A stretch of 64,000 bases of DNA from Porogramme epimiltina (Eukaryota; Basidiomycota; Agaricomycetes; Polyporales; Polyporaceae). The stretch is from contig FTLJ01000330.1 in NCBI GenBank assembly GCA_900155495.1, positions 48,272 to 112,271 of the forward strand, read 5' to 3'. This document shows, piece after piece, positions 21,750-32,307 of this stretch. A program made the translations under genes and the position numbers. Position 1 is the stretch's first letter, and each line of letters opens with the position of its first letter. The notes beneath the pieces were generated by a model that was given only the letters and a program-made list of their open reading frames with translations, had not been told where the DNA came from and made no database searches.

Positions 21750-22500
21750 CGAGTTCTAGGGGTACACTTCCTGAGAGAACTGAGACGCACACGCACTTGA
21801 ACCTTGCATATATACACCCCCCCAATGGGCACGCCTCGCCTCGAGTACTACTCACACGTCGAGCCACCTCCCCCTCTTGTGGACTAAATGGAAGCTGATT
21901 TTATGTAAGCCCGTCTTCTGGGACACACGGAGGAATCAACAATCTTGTGAGTTCCAACGGGTTTTGACTGATCCGCGTACCTTCAGGAGTGTCGAAACAA
22001 CTAGGGCAGTCACGATAGGCGAGAACATGCGCCAATAAGGTTATAGGGGCCGCGGTGTGGTAGCAGCCTTGCCCCAATACGATGTCTGGGCAATCATTAT
22101 TGAACTTTGTATGCCTGATCAGCGACGTTGGTTCGCCGAGCTTAGAAAGCGAAAACACTTGTCTAGATAGTGTCCGGCAGAACACCGCTCCTTGGACCTT
22201 CATTGCTTTCGGTAGATAGGAGCCCTTACTTGTGGTTCGACCTAAACGTTCGAACGATGGCGAGAGAAAGAATCATGGATCGATGGGCGTCAATAGGTCT
22301 CGCCCATCATGCAGCGCTGCCAGTGCCGCCAGCGCCTCTGCTCCCCGCGCCACATCTTCACCACATTATACCACATATAGGTGTGCAGGCGATTCTACAG
22401 GTATTCTTACAGTATAAAAATCTCGGTGCCAGGTAATATGATATACAACGGTGCATTCTACAACATACTACGTAAAGCGACCTTGATTAGCTTCGCCACA
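21750..22500. other. Intergenic between K1 and K2
   Basis: Holds the K1 promoter (TATA-like tatata near 21808-21813 on the minus strand) and the 3' flank of K2. No conserved gene seen; short frames at 21901-22436 lack support. Confidence 0.45.
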
Positions 22501-24178
22501 TCAGTACAAATTCAGCAGTGTCTCCTTGAGCAACAGTTCGCTCCTCGCCTTGTTCAGATCGTACTTCGCACTTTCTTCAAACGTGACCTTCCCATTCCAT
22601 CGACGAGACACCGCGCGCCCAAAGTCGATGATCCTGAAGCTCGGCTGCTTCATTGTGCGCTCCGGGCGCGGCACGTTGAGAGGGCCTGGCTGGACAACCA
22701 TGTTGCGCATGTACATCGACCCATTCGTGAATCCTGCCTTATGCAAGCGCTTGACGAGCGAGAAGCACTCTTCCCTGGGGCCATATATCAATGTCAGGTT
22801 GAAGACTATCCAAGGTGGACCCAATGAAGACGTACCTGTGCTCACGTGGGAGAGTGCGTGGAGTGACAGCCTTACCACACTCTTCGACAAGGAGGAGATG
22901 CTTTGGCCACTTCACGGGGCATGTGTCATCCATGTTACACCGATCATGGTAGAGACGGCCAATCCGTTGGCCATTGGAATCCGCAGGACAGTAATACCCG
23001 AAGAACTTAGGCACGAGTGCAGGGAGCTGCACGCTTTCCGACACGACTTCGTCATTGATAGGCATGTACGGCAGCGGGGCGCCCAGCGAGGCTTCGTACG
23101 GGGTCAACCCTACCCCGCTCGTGCCTCCCACAGCTTTCAAACGGGTAAGCAAGGGATCATGGGAGGGTGCAGAGCGAAGCTGCACGCTATCCTGCATGAA
23201 CTCTAGTGGGAATGTGTCATATGCCCTTGCCTCACGGGAGAGCATCTGGTGCGCACCGCACACTGCGTCGGTCGTCTTGGCAGCAACGCTGACCGTGCGC
23301 CATCCTCTCACCTCCCCTCCGTCCTGATTCTCTCCCTCGACAGAGGAGTTGGGATCAAGACGGAGCCGGAGCGGGGCGCGATACACGCACGAATGGTTTC
23401 CCGTACCAAGGGAATTGGCGCGCCGCAGATACAGGTGCGCAATGCGCCGAGGTGGGACCCGGGATGTGCTCGTGTGCGCTCCGAGATCCTCTCCCTCTTC
23501 CTTCTCGGCGTCCGGGATTGCCATCAATGGCGAGGAAGGCTCTGGATAGACCCGAACGTAGCGCACAGGTACATCCGTCTTGGGTTTCTTATGCTTTGGC
23601 ACATTTAATCCACGTTCATTGAGGGGGCACCACTTCGTGATATTGTCGAGGTCGTGCACGAGGATGTCTTCCGGGAAGAGGTCCGGTGGGATGAACGTGT
23701 CCAGCGGAGATACCCCGTCGAGCGAGAAGCGGCTGAGGTCGTGCTCGAACACGCTGGGTTCGATATCCAGGAGGGCATCGTGTACCTGTGAGAACACATA
23801 TGTGTCTGTAGACGTTACCTCTGGTGGCGGGGGCGGCTCCGTTTCCGGGAGCGCTTCGACAGCTTGGCAATTGATAGGATCCGCCGAAGACTTTGGCAGG
23901 CCGGGAGGTTCGATTGGGGCGTCACCGACGTCTTCATCTCTCTTGACATCACCCGAATTGGTAGAGCGGGCGTCGGGGTGGGGAGAGGGGAGTGGTCTTT
24001 CGGACAAGGAGGGGGAAGGATCAGAGTGGCGCTCACTGAGATCGGATTCCTCGGAGGCATGGGGGTTGATGTCAACGACGAATGTTGAATCCGGGGCGGC
24101 CTTGTCGTCTTTCGCATCGCATAATGGTATGTGAGCCGCCGGTTTCTCAGCAGTCAATTCGTTGACCATAGACGACAT
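22501..24178 (-). CDS. Kinase-like protein K2 (putative pseudokinase, 538 aa)
   Basis: Exons 24178-22836 and 22774-22501 (phase 2, AG|G). The acidic N-terminus (PAAHIPLCDAKDDKA, STFVVDINPHASEESDLSE) leads to FIPPDLFPEDILVHDLDNIT and VRYVRVYPE. The kinase-like core runs from NSLGTGNHSCVYRAPLRLRL through VSVAAK, AHQMLSREARAYDTFP, PALVPKFFGYYCP and HLLLVEECGKAV. The catalytic loop is KAGFTNGSMYMRNMVV, with Ser for the catalytic Asp and Asn kept, followed by FRIIDFGRAVS. It is nearly identical over its length to K8 on the opposite strand at 62522, as the two lie in the arms of an inverted duplication. Compared with K8, the first ATG (MSTAT) has mutated, so K2 starts at the next conserved Met. Confidence 0.86.
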
Positions 24179-25261
24179 TGCTGCTGTCGACTCAGTAAGA
24201 GAGGTGAGAGGTAGGAGGGAAGCCAGAGGGGATGAGCACGCACCTTAAGCGTATATATACGTCCATGACTCTATCCAGACCACCACGGACATTGTGGTTC
24301 ATGGTCGACGGGCAATGTGATACATGACGCACGACAATGCCCCCCTCTCACACGTGGGCTGGCCAGTTACCAAAGCTTTCCCCGCATCGCTTCCGCCGGG
24401 TAAACGGGGGTCGGCGGTCGCGGCGAGTGCACGACAATCTAAGGGATGGTTGCGGTCGATGTCCCTATTGTCCCGAGCGCCATTGTCGAGTATATCGATC
24501 GGATCAGAGGCACCCTACGCAGAAAGGCTAGCTTTAAGTCGCAGCATGTTAATGCCAGGCAAAATCGAGGGTCTCGCCACAAAGCGAATTCACACACCGA
24601 GTCATTTGCACTGCCTGAAGAAGGTATAGAAGTCCGTTCAGGGAAATACCCCGTCGAGACACGCAGGGTGGTCGGACTTCCGGCTAGCGTCAGTCCGAGC
24701 ACCTTTGAGTACGCGGAAATGGAGGGCGTGGTTACCGTGTGTGTAAGCACGTGCAGGGGGCGTTTTATGGTGTACCCTTAACGGGCTACTAGCGAAAGAT
24801 AGGTCATATCCGGATCCATCTGGGGGACTGATTAGCAGGTGAACAGTATATGACGTGGCGTTCAATGGTTGTAGGATGCGCCAAAGGGCGATAACAAAAC
24901 GTGCAACGGAGTCCTCCCCTGGGTTTCAATTGAATTGTGTGTGTTGACGACAGCATCGAAGACGATAGAGAGAAATTGGAGAGAACGTTCGAGCAAGTTG
25001 ATCAGCGCCGTCGTTTGCATGGTATGGGCGCCAAAGGTTGTTTGTGACGTCATAGTGGCTCTGTTTGTACGAATTCGAACTAGCAAGCAGTATTGGCATG
25101 GATGGTTCGTATACTAGATTAAGTCATCAGAACACGTTCACCCTCACGAAGCCCGTACTAGTGCAGAGAGCTGATGCCCGCGAAGTAAAAACGAGTCGTT
25201 ACAAATCAGTCTACGATCCATGCAAAAGTCCGCCCGCCCTATTTCATCTTCACTTCTATGC
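24179..25261. other. K2 promoter and K2-K3 spacer
   Basis: A TATA-type palindrome gtatatatac (24251-24260) lies about 73 bp upstream of the K2 start. It is conserved in K8 (62455-62464). A 20-bp element, on the minus strand TGCAAATGACTCGGTGTGTG (24591-24610), also recurs. The rest is spacer matching 61445-62521 in reverse; no gene seen. Confidence 0.55.
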
Positions 25262-27137
25262 TTACAACGATAACGAATCCACCGCGTCGCTCAGGTCAGA
25301 CTCACACATAGACTCAAACCCGGACTCGTGCGACTTCCGTGATACAGCCCGCCCAAAATCGATGAGCCTGAAGCTCGGCCTCTCCATCGTGCGCTCCGAA
25401 CGCGGCACGTTGAGTGGGCCCGGCTGCACGAGCATGTTGCGCAGGTACATAGAGTTGTTCGTGTACCCTGCCACGGCGTGTAGCCGCTCCACTAGCGTGA
25501 GACACTCTTCTCTAAGGGCAAGAAACATCTGTGAGCGCGCGCGCAAACGGTACATGAGTGGAAAAAGAGGGGCGCGGGACATACCTCTGCGCATGCGGGA
25601 GCTTGCGGCACTGTTGCCTCATAGATGTGCCGCACTCCTCGAGGAGGAGGATACGCGTCGGCCAGTCCACGTCGCACTTTGCATCCAAGGAACAGTCTTC
25701 GTGGTACTGCATAATTCGATATCCGTCTTCTCCCATCGCACAGTAGTACCCGAAAAACTTGGGTACGATCGCGGGTAGATGCTCTTCAACGCGTTCTGTC
25801 GTGGACGAGCTGACTTCATCCGCCTCCGAGTCCTCGACATCACTACCATCCGCGTGCCCATCCTCGCCCTTGTGCTCGATTTCGTGCTCGGGACAGTCGG
25901 AAAAGGACTGGCCCGACGAAGCCTGTGGGGAAGCCTCGTCGACTCTATTGTCCCCCTTGTCCGGCTCCGTCGCCGTAGGTTCGCTCTCTTCCACGCGCGC
26001 GGTGTCGTCCATGAGCTCGCGCGAGAGCCCGTCGTAGAACCTTGATTCGTTGCTAATCATCGCATGTGCATTGCACCTTGCATCCGCAACTTTCGCTGCG
26101 ACGCTCACTGTGCGCCACCCGGAAGCGTCCGAATCGTCCTCGGCACCAGGGCTGAGGACAGGGTCGAGCCGGAGCCGGAGGGCGGCACGGAACACGGTGG
26201 AGTGGCTTCCCGACCCGAGCTTGTTGGAGGCGCTCAGGTAGAGGTGCGCAATGCGTAACGGGGTGGGAGGGGGGAGTGTGGTTGGTTCTGCTCCGGAGGT
26301 CCCGTCTCCTTCTCCGTCGTCGTTCTCCTTCCCCTCGCCCTTCCCATCTTCTTCCTTGCCCTCAGATTGAGTCTTGGGGTCTCTTCTAGACCCGGAGGGA
26401 ATAGAGGACGCTGGCTCCGGACGCACGCGGACGTAGCGTACAGGCACGTCCGTCCTATGCTTGGTTCGGCTGTCGGGAACATTAGTGGGGCACCGGTTGG
26501 TGATATTATCGAGGTCGTGCACGAGGAGTTCGTCCGGGAAGAGGTCTGGCGGGATGAACGTCTCCAGAGGGTCCACCCCATCAAGCGAGAAGCGGCTGAG
26601 GTCGTGCTCGAACACGCTCTCGTCCACGTCCAGAAGTGAGTCGTGCACGTGCGCTGCCTCAGCCGCAGGTGTGGACTTGGACGACTGACCGCGAGCCTGG
26701 CGACATGGCTCACCACACGGAATGGGGTCTGTCGCGTGGGACAGTGCGACGGCCGAGTCATCAACTATATCTGAGGGCTTTGATAGACCGGGAGGAGCGA
26801 TCAGTGTGTCGGCAGCGTCGGCGATGCCGCTACTCTCTGCGGCACAGCCGTCGATGTGTAGAGGGGAGAAGGATCGATCGGGTGGAGATGGAGACAAGTC
26901 GAGGCTGTGTTCGCCGGGAGCGCTCTCGAGAGCAATGGCATTGGCGACATCGGAGGCGAGGGCTTTGATGTTGACGATGAACGTGGACTCTTGCGTCGTC
27001 TTGCTATCCTTCCTGTGGCACAACGGGACGGGAGGTGTCGGAGGTGTGAGGGAGGCCGTCGGTTTCTCAGCTGGACACGATGGAATAGGTTCAACTGCCA
27101 TAGGATTTGTAAGTGAGGTCGCAACGGCTGTGGACAT
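25262..27137 (-). CDS. Kinase-like protein K3 (putative pseudokinase, 600 aa)
   Basis: Exons 27137-25585 and 25511-25262 (phase 2, AG|A). I choose ATG 27137 (MSTAVATSLTNPMA) because K7 starts at the same place and the promoter TATA-like box lies about 55 bp upstream. The open frame extends 51 codons further without homologous support. Family blocks: FEHDLSRFSLDGVDPLETF, PDLFPDELLVHDLDNIT, VRYVRVRPE, a Glu/Gly/Lys-rich linker, glycine loop NKLGSGSHSTVFRA, VSVAAK, PAIVPKFFGYYCAM, and ILLLEECGTSM. An Asp/Glu-rich insert of about 90 residues sits between helix C and PAIVPKFF. The catalytic loop is AGYTNNSMYLRNMLV (NNS for HGD), then LIDFGRAVS. It pairs with K7 across the inverted duplication. Confidence 0.85.
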
Positions 27138-28230
27138 GGGGGGAAGTTGAGATAAAGGAGGGATTGGAGAGGAGGGCCCGTACTCAAGATTTATGTGCAC
27201 GCGCGGACGGCTGGCTTTGTCTCGCATCCCTGAACGGCGTGCACGAAGATGGAGGCCAGATGGCCGCCAACAGCGGGATGAGGGCATCATGCCGCCGCTT
27301 CTCCCGCAACGAGGGCACTAGGAAGGTGAACTACAATTTGATCGACAATCGGCTGCTTCTCCCGCTGTCTTGAATGCCTTTGTCTGGTGTAATAATTTAA
27401 TCATGGAATCCCTAGAAGGCTTTACCTCGTCAGCGTGTTGAAGGCGGCGTGTTATCGGAGCTCTCGGCACCTGAGGCACTCACACACCTAGTCATCTGCG
27501 CCTCTTATGGAAAGGAAACTGTCCCTATTTTGGCAGTTTTTTCGACCATGCTACACGTGGTATTCAGCCAGCGGGCAACAATGTGTTGCTAAAACTCCAC
27601 TCACCCAGGGCCGAAGTGCAACAGTAGCTAAACTTGCCACGGCACGCATACACGCGTAATGAAGTTAGTCCGTACGAGGGATCCCATGCCACGAAGATTT
27701 TGTCTGAATAGGGCGACGAGGGGTTGCGGCTTTCTATAGCTAGTACTTGCTCGATCAAGTTGATATGTACTTCGTCTAGTCTTATACTTATTGAGCTTCT
27801 ATGCGCGTCCGGTTGTGCCTGTCGAGCGTGAAGGGATAACTATTGGTGAATATGCACAACCTTTGCTTACTTGGAAGGCTCAAAACGAGAAGGTCTTTTC
27901 AGAACTTATCATGACTATGCTAGAGGCAGTGGCTCGGAGCCACTGCGAATCGATGGCTTGAACCTGAGTGGTCGGGTTGGATGTACTACCCATACGTAGG
28001 GCTGAAATCCTAGTAATGGAAAGGTTGAACGGTGAAGTTCCTGCCGGGCAGGCCCCACATGCTGACGGCAACGGTGACGTCAAAGAAGCCGGAGAGGACA
28101 TGCAAACAATTTGATGTACACGGGCGCTACTGGCACTAGTCCCTCCTTATAAAGTATTTGTATTCCATCATGATAGTGGTCGGCGCGCCAATAGTGAATA
28201 CAACCCTAGCCTGAATAGAGCTCGAGCATC
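27138..28230. other. K3 promoter and unannotated spacer with a 21-bp palindrome
   Basis: The K3 TATA-like box (minus strand TGCACATAAATC, about 27190-27200) corresponds to tgcatataaatc before K7. The copy of the 20-bp conserved element is at 27481-27500. Homology to the right duplication arm fades near 27745. Beyond that I see no gene, only the perfect inverted repeat at 27926-27946. Confidence 0.5.
27926..27946. repeat. Perfect 10-bp inverted repeat with one-base centre
   Basis: GCAGTGGCTC, a single G, then GAGCCACTGC. The stem is perfect and could mark a protein-binding dyad or a hairpin in a transcript. No neighbouring gene explains it. Confidence 0.6.
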
Positions 28231-29133
28231 TCAGCCAGGAGCCTTCTGCACCACCGTCGCATAGGATATCCTAGGCGCAGCCTCCCCGCACTCGCTCATC
28301 TTCTTCCACCCGTCTACCTCCGAGCCCTCGTACTCAAGCTCGCTCTCCCAGTCCGAGCCCCAACAATCTTCAACGTCCTCCAAGGCGATCACCCTAGGCA
28401 CAGTCTCGACCATCTCAAACTCCTTTGCCGCACCTGCTCGACACACAAAAAGCGCATGAGCCCCCGTCCACATCAACAACGAGGCGCACTCACCTCGCCG
28501 CTTCGCCACCTTCGCAATGGCCATAATGTCCACCTCGACGCGGCCGTCGCGCCCCGACTCCTCCGCGGGCCACTCCTCCCACCGCTCCTCCTCATCCGAC
28601 TCACACTCACGTTCGGGCCCGATCGCGCGCCCGGACAGGTAGTCAGCGGAGGCCCACTCCTTGTCCGCGGCCGTCGCGTTGCGCCCCGCGCCGCGCGGCG
28701 GCACCCACTGGTGCGGGATGGGGCGGAGGTAGTGCCGCTTCCACCTCCACGGCTTCGCCTTGATCGCCTCTTCCTCTTTGTAAAGGTGCGCCGCGACCTC
28801 CTTCTGTGCGTCCGCGCCGTTCCGTTTCGGGGACGCGGGCGGTGGTGGGAAGGGATTAGAAGGGGAGGGAGAGGGCGTCAGCACGTGCTCGTCGCACTGT
28901 GAGCAGCATGGGGGGAGGGGGCGCGGTGTCATGCGTGGGGCGCGCGGGGTGGACAGCGAGGGGGATGCGGGGCGGGAGGGGGTATCGAGGGTTGGGGGCG
29001 TCCAGGAACTCACCGCGGGCGCGTGTCTGTTAAGTTGGGTCATCGTCCCGAGGACGGTCTTGGTGGGGGTGCGCGCGCCGACCTGGATGGGGCGCACGAT
29101 GATTGTAGGAGTCCGCTTGCTGCGCGAGGGCAT
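28231..29133 (-). CDS. Conserved-looking hypothetical protein (280 aa)
   Basis: ATG 29133, with two exons inferred: 29133-28494 and 28433-28231, around a 60-nt GTGAGT...CGAGCAG intron. The intron has no stop and is a multiple of three, so an unspliced reading of 300 aa is also open. The N-terminus is basic and Pro-rich (MPSRSKRTPTIIVRPIQ), with a CSQCDEH pair of cysteines near residue 80, then a helix-forming basic/aromatic block (IKAKPWRWKRHYLRPIPHQW). The C-terminal half is acidic (ECESDEEERWEEWPAEE; CWGSDWESELEYEG). No domain is recognised. The charge segregation and intron with clean splice sites favour a real gene, possibly nuclear, but that is inference. Confidence 0.62.
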   Translation of the reverse strand: MPSRSKRTPTIIVRPIQVGARTPTKTVLGTMTQLNRHAPAVSSWTPPTLDTPSRPASPSLSTPRAPRMTPRPLPPCCSQCDEHVLTPSPSPSNPFPPPPASPKRNGADAQKEVAAHLYKEEEAIKAKPWRWKRHYLRPIPHQWVPPRGAGRNATAADKEWASADYLSGRAIGPERECESDEEERWEEWPAEESGRDGRVEVDIMAIAKVAKRRGECASLLMWTGAHALFVCRAGAAKEFEMVETVPRVIALEDVEDCWGSDWESELEYEGSEVDGWKKMSECGEAAPRISYATVVQKAPG

Positions 29134-30992
29134 TTTAGTGCGGATGCGCGTGGAGTAGTGGTGCGACTGCGTTGGTATGAGGGGTATGGGGTATAAGTCG
29201 GCCGCAGGTGCGGAAGGGTGTCGCGATGCCTCCTAGGGGGGTGAGGCGAACTCGGTTTGTGTTCGTCTTTGGCTCGAACCCGTCGTATTTATTGTGCGCG
29301 CTGCAGATTCATCGTGACTCAACGCGAGTCGTACGGGCGCGGGGCGGTAACCGTACTGCACTGACGGGCGGCTTCCGTGGGCTGCTCGGAAATGTTGCAC
29401 CGCAATTCGGCCCCGTATGGCGACACCGAGATGCGAGCATGCTCGAGTCAAGCTCGGGAGTTGAAGGTGAACCCGCGGTGCCGACAAGACTTTTGTTACC
29501 AGAATGCCTTTTGAGGTTGTCAATCTATCCTATCGGCGTGGCCGCCGGGCGGTGCCGATAAATGCGCTACAACTCGAAGTCGTCTGTGGGTTGCTTGCCT
29601 CGGTTTGGAAACTCGTTGGGTGATGGCTAATCTCCTGCGCCTGTACGCGGCCCAGATGTTGTGCCTTGCAGCCCATGAGAAACCCAGAGGGCATGACTCC
29701 TACAATGCAGAAATGTCCGCGAGCAGTAGACGCGGCCCCACATGCCAGGGTTCCTCGGCGATTGTAGTTGTTCTCTCCCATCTAAACTCGCCTAGGTTCC
29801 TAGACCACCCTCAGGCCTGGCACGTGCTCGGCACGAAGATGTCTCTCGCTGTCGAGGTCGCGACGCGCGCACGCCGGCGTCGCGCGTGCAACTCCGTCGA
29901 TCACGCGTCGTCCACGGGGCTGCTCATGCTCAAGGGCTCGGAGGTTGGCGCTCTGCTCTCTGTTAGGGCAGGGAGCGCGGATGCAGGGCGGGCGCGCGTC
30001 GTCGCGTCGTCCTCGGCGCAGCTCGAGTCGTGTCGGGAACACATCTGCACAGTCAGTGTATGTACCTGCGTGGCCGGTGGCGGTAAAGGAAGACGGGCGC
30101 GGGGACGGGCTGGGGCGTACGATCGCGGTGGCGCAGTGGGGCCGGGCGCTTTGGGGGTGGGGGGACGACTCGGGCTTCGTCCTCCGTCCCGCCCGCCCCA
30201 CCCCCGGACGAGGCTGCAGACGGCTACTCCATGCGGCGGTCGGCGCCGCAGCGGCGCATCGGGTTGGGGAGGGGCGGTCGGCCTCCCATGGTGTGGTTTG
30301 GGAAGCGGTACTCTGTTCCTGCAGGGAACCCCTGGGCCTCCTAGTCACCCCGGTGACTGTGCGGGTCTTTCGCGAGGCCCCCACGGCGCTGCAGTGGCTC
30401 CGGGGCCCCCCGATGTTCTTCTTCCTGTACTCGGAAACCCTGTATCCTGCTTTATGTTTACCTTGTAAAACGATCGCCATTACGTGGACTGGAGGGCCGT
30501 GTTTGTCGTAGTAACATACTGTAGAGCCATTCTCTGCGGTTTCACGCAGTGTCTGGACATCCAGGTGTTCGACGACGTCCCTCGTTCAATTTCACTGCAT
30601 TTTGAAATTTATAGCCTGCTCGTACGTTATTGATGGGGATCCACGCTCGAAATTCGGGAGCTCACAGCAGTCGAACGAGGATTCAGTGCATGATGATCTG
30701 CAAGCGCTTATACGAAGACGGCTTGCCTTTATACGTACGAAGAGGCAATGACGTAACGGAGTCGGCTGTCGTTGCTCCGCCACCGCGCGCACTGAGCACG
30801 TTTGTTCGATGTTCTGCGCCGAGCTGTCATAGAGGTTTTGAAAAGGAACACGAGGACACGATTGTATAGCAGAGCAACACGAGTACAACGACAGGGATCC
30901 GCGAATTGATAATACAGCTATGTTACAGATGGTGATTGTTTCTTGATGCGACGACGTGCATGGGATTATGTCCGTCTATGCTCCATTATAAG
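29134..30992. other. 1.9-kb stretch without an assignable gene
   Basis: GC-rich from 29800 to 30480, with overlapping frames of 188-287 codons on both strands, none with a domain or conserved splice pattern. A plus-strand segment encoding VTVRVFREAPTALQWLRG (about 30348-30401) could be an exon of an unrecognised gene. The remainder is featureless. Confidence 0.4.
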
Positions 30993-31540
30993 TTACGCAG
31001 CCTTCACGGCGGCAGCCTGCCGAGCGGCGTTAGCACGAACCACACGCGACAGCGGGCTGTGGGCGGGGCGACGCACATCAACAGCGGCGACAATGGGGGC
31101 GGGCCGGTCCGGGGACGTGGAGAGCGCAGGTGCGGTGCGCGCGATGGAGCCCAGGTCGAGGTCGGGCGACTTGAGCGCCTTCTTGCGGAACTCGATGCCC
31201 TGCTTCATCTCCTCGGCGGAGAGCGAGGGAGCGCGGCGCTCAGGCGCCGGGCGCGCAGGCTGCGCCTCGTTGTTGACGGAGACGCCCCCTGTTTGAAGCG
31301 CATTCGCATCAGGATCGTCGCTCTGCTAATTGGGGAAATATGGGACGCACCGGCGGCCTCGTCGAAGTCGGCTCGCTCGTCCTCCAGAGCGGCACTCTCG
31401 AGCTCGAGCTCGTCCTCGAGGCGGCCCCAGTTGTGGGGGCCGGCGCCCTTCTTGGGGATGTGCTTGTCCATGCCGTTCTTGGCCTCTGAGCGGTCCTTGT
31501 TGAGCGCTGAGGGGTACGCTGAGCGGGCAGTGCGCGTCAT
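30993..31540 (-). CDS. Stf2/HABP4-like small hydrophilic protein (161 aa)
   Basis: Exons 31540-31351 and 31288-30993 (62-nt intron, GTGCGT...CAAACAG, phase 1) give 161 aa. The N-terminus MTRTARSAYPSALNKDRSEAKNG followed by DKHIPKKGAGPHNWG carries the GxGxHNWG signature of the Stf2/Tma10 and hyaluronan/mRNA-binding (HABP4/SERBP1) families. In yeast these are small basic proteins linked to ribosome association and desiccation tolerance. Next come an acidic helix (LEDELELESAALEDE) and a conserved segment (APSLSAEEMKQGIEFRKKAL), with a basic Ala-rich end (NAARQAAAVKAA). No signal peptide or span. The family call rests mainly on the GxGxHNWG block and overall character, so treat the biological role as tentative. 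Confidence 0.72.
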
Positions 31541-32307
31541 GACGGGCGTAGACGAAGCAGAGGGTGGGTGAGGGGGTGTGCGGTGGTGGTGTAAGGGGAA
31601 GGGGAGTGGTGGATGTGGCTGCTAGAGCGAAGATGTTGGCGTGAGAGGGGCGTGAAGGGACAGGGGGCGGGTTATATAGGCTTGCTGCGCCACCAGGGAT
31701 GTGCTTCGCGAGAGGGCCGGCTCGCGTGACTCGCCGCCAGAAAGAGGAGCTCGCCCGCGAGGGGCCGCGTTCTGGGACGTTCGAAGCGCGCCGGCTGGGG
31801 ACACTCGTCGCACTGGTGCGGTTCCCGTCCGTTCTAGTCCCTTGTGCGGTCGAGAACCCGCCCAATTCCAGCTTGAACGTTTGTTCTGCCCTTAATGCCC
31901 GCCTTCGTCACCGTTGTCGTCCTACCTGCCGACTCACAAAGGCGGCCCATGGTGTGCTTGTGTGTGCGCCAGCGGGATTGAATGGAGGTCGCGTGCGGAT
32001 GGAGCTTGGCGGGGCATCGTGACCCGGGCAGAGACCGATGACCTATGCGGGGAAACGTGGGAAACATGGAGCGAGGCCGAGCTCCGCGATCTGGCAGCTT
32101 CTGGCAATTGCCGACGCCCGCACCGTCCTCGGGACCCTGGTCACCCCTGCCTTCCGACCCCTCCTCGCCTTCGACATCGCGTCCAGTGACCGCCCCTTCC
32201 ATTGTTGCCGTCTTGCACTTCGCTACGCCTTCGACGACCACGACCGACGCGTGCCTCCCCGCGAGCCCGAGCCCGGCGACCGCCCCCGCAGGCCATCTGC
32301 TCCCACG
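31541..32307. promoter_or_regulatory. Divergent intergenic region with TATA box at 31672-31678
   Basis: The minus strand reads CCTATATAACCC about 132 bp upstream of the Stf2-like start, a good TATA box. The right half is the upstream region of the OCRL-type gene and has no obvious TATA. Confidence 0.55.

Larger units (their letters stand above)
22745..27745. repeat. Left arm of a >4.9-kb inverted segmental duplication
   Basis: The reverse complement of this segment matches about 59030-64000 throughout: the K2 and K3 genes, the K2-K3 spacer, promoters and about 450 bp beyond K3. For example, 24591-24610 pairs with 62136-62155, and 27481-27500 with 59268-59287. The right arm continues past the window end, so the true arm is longer. 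Spacing between arms is about 31 kb. Confidence 0.88.
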
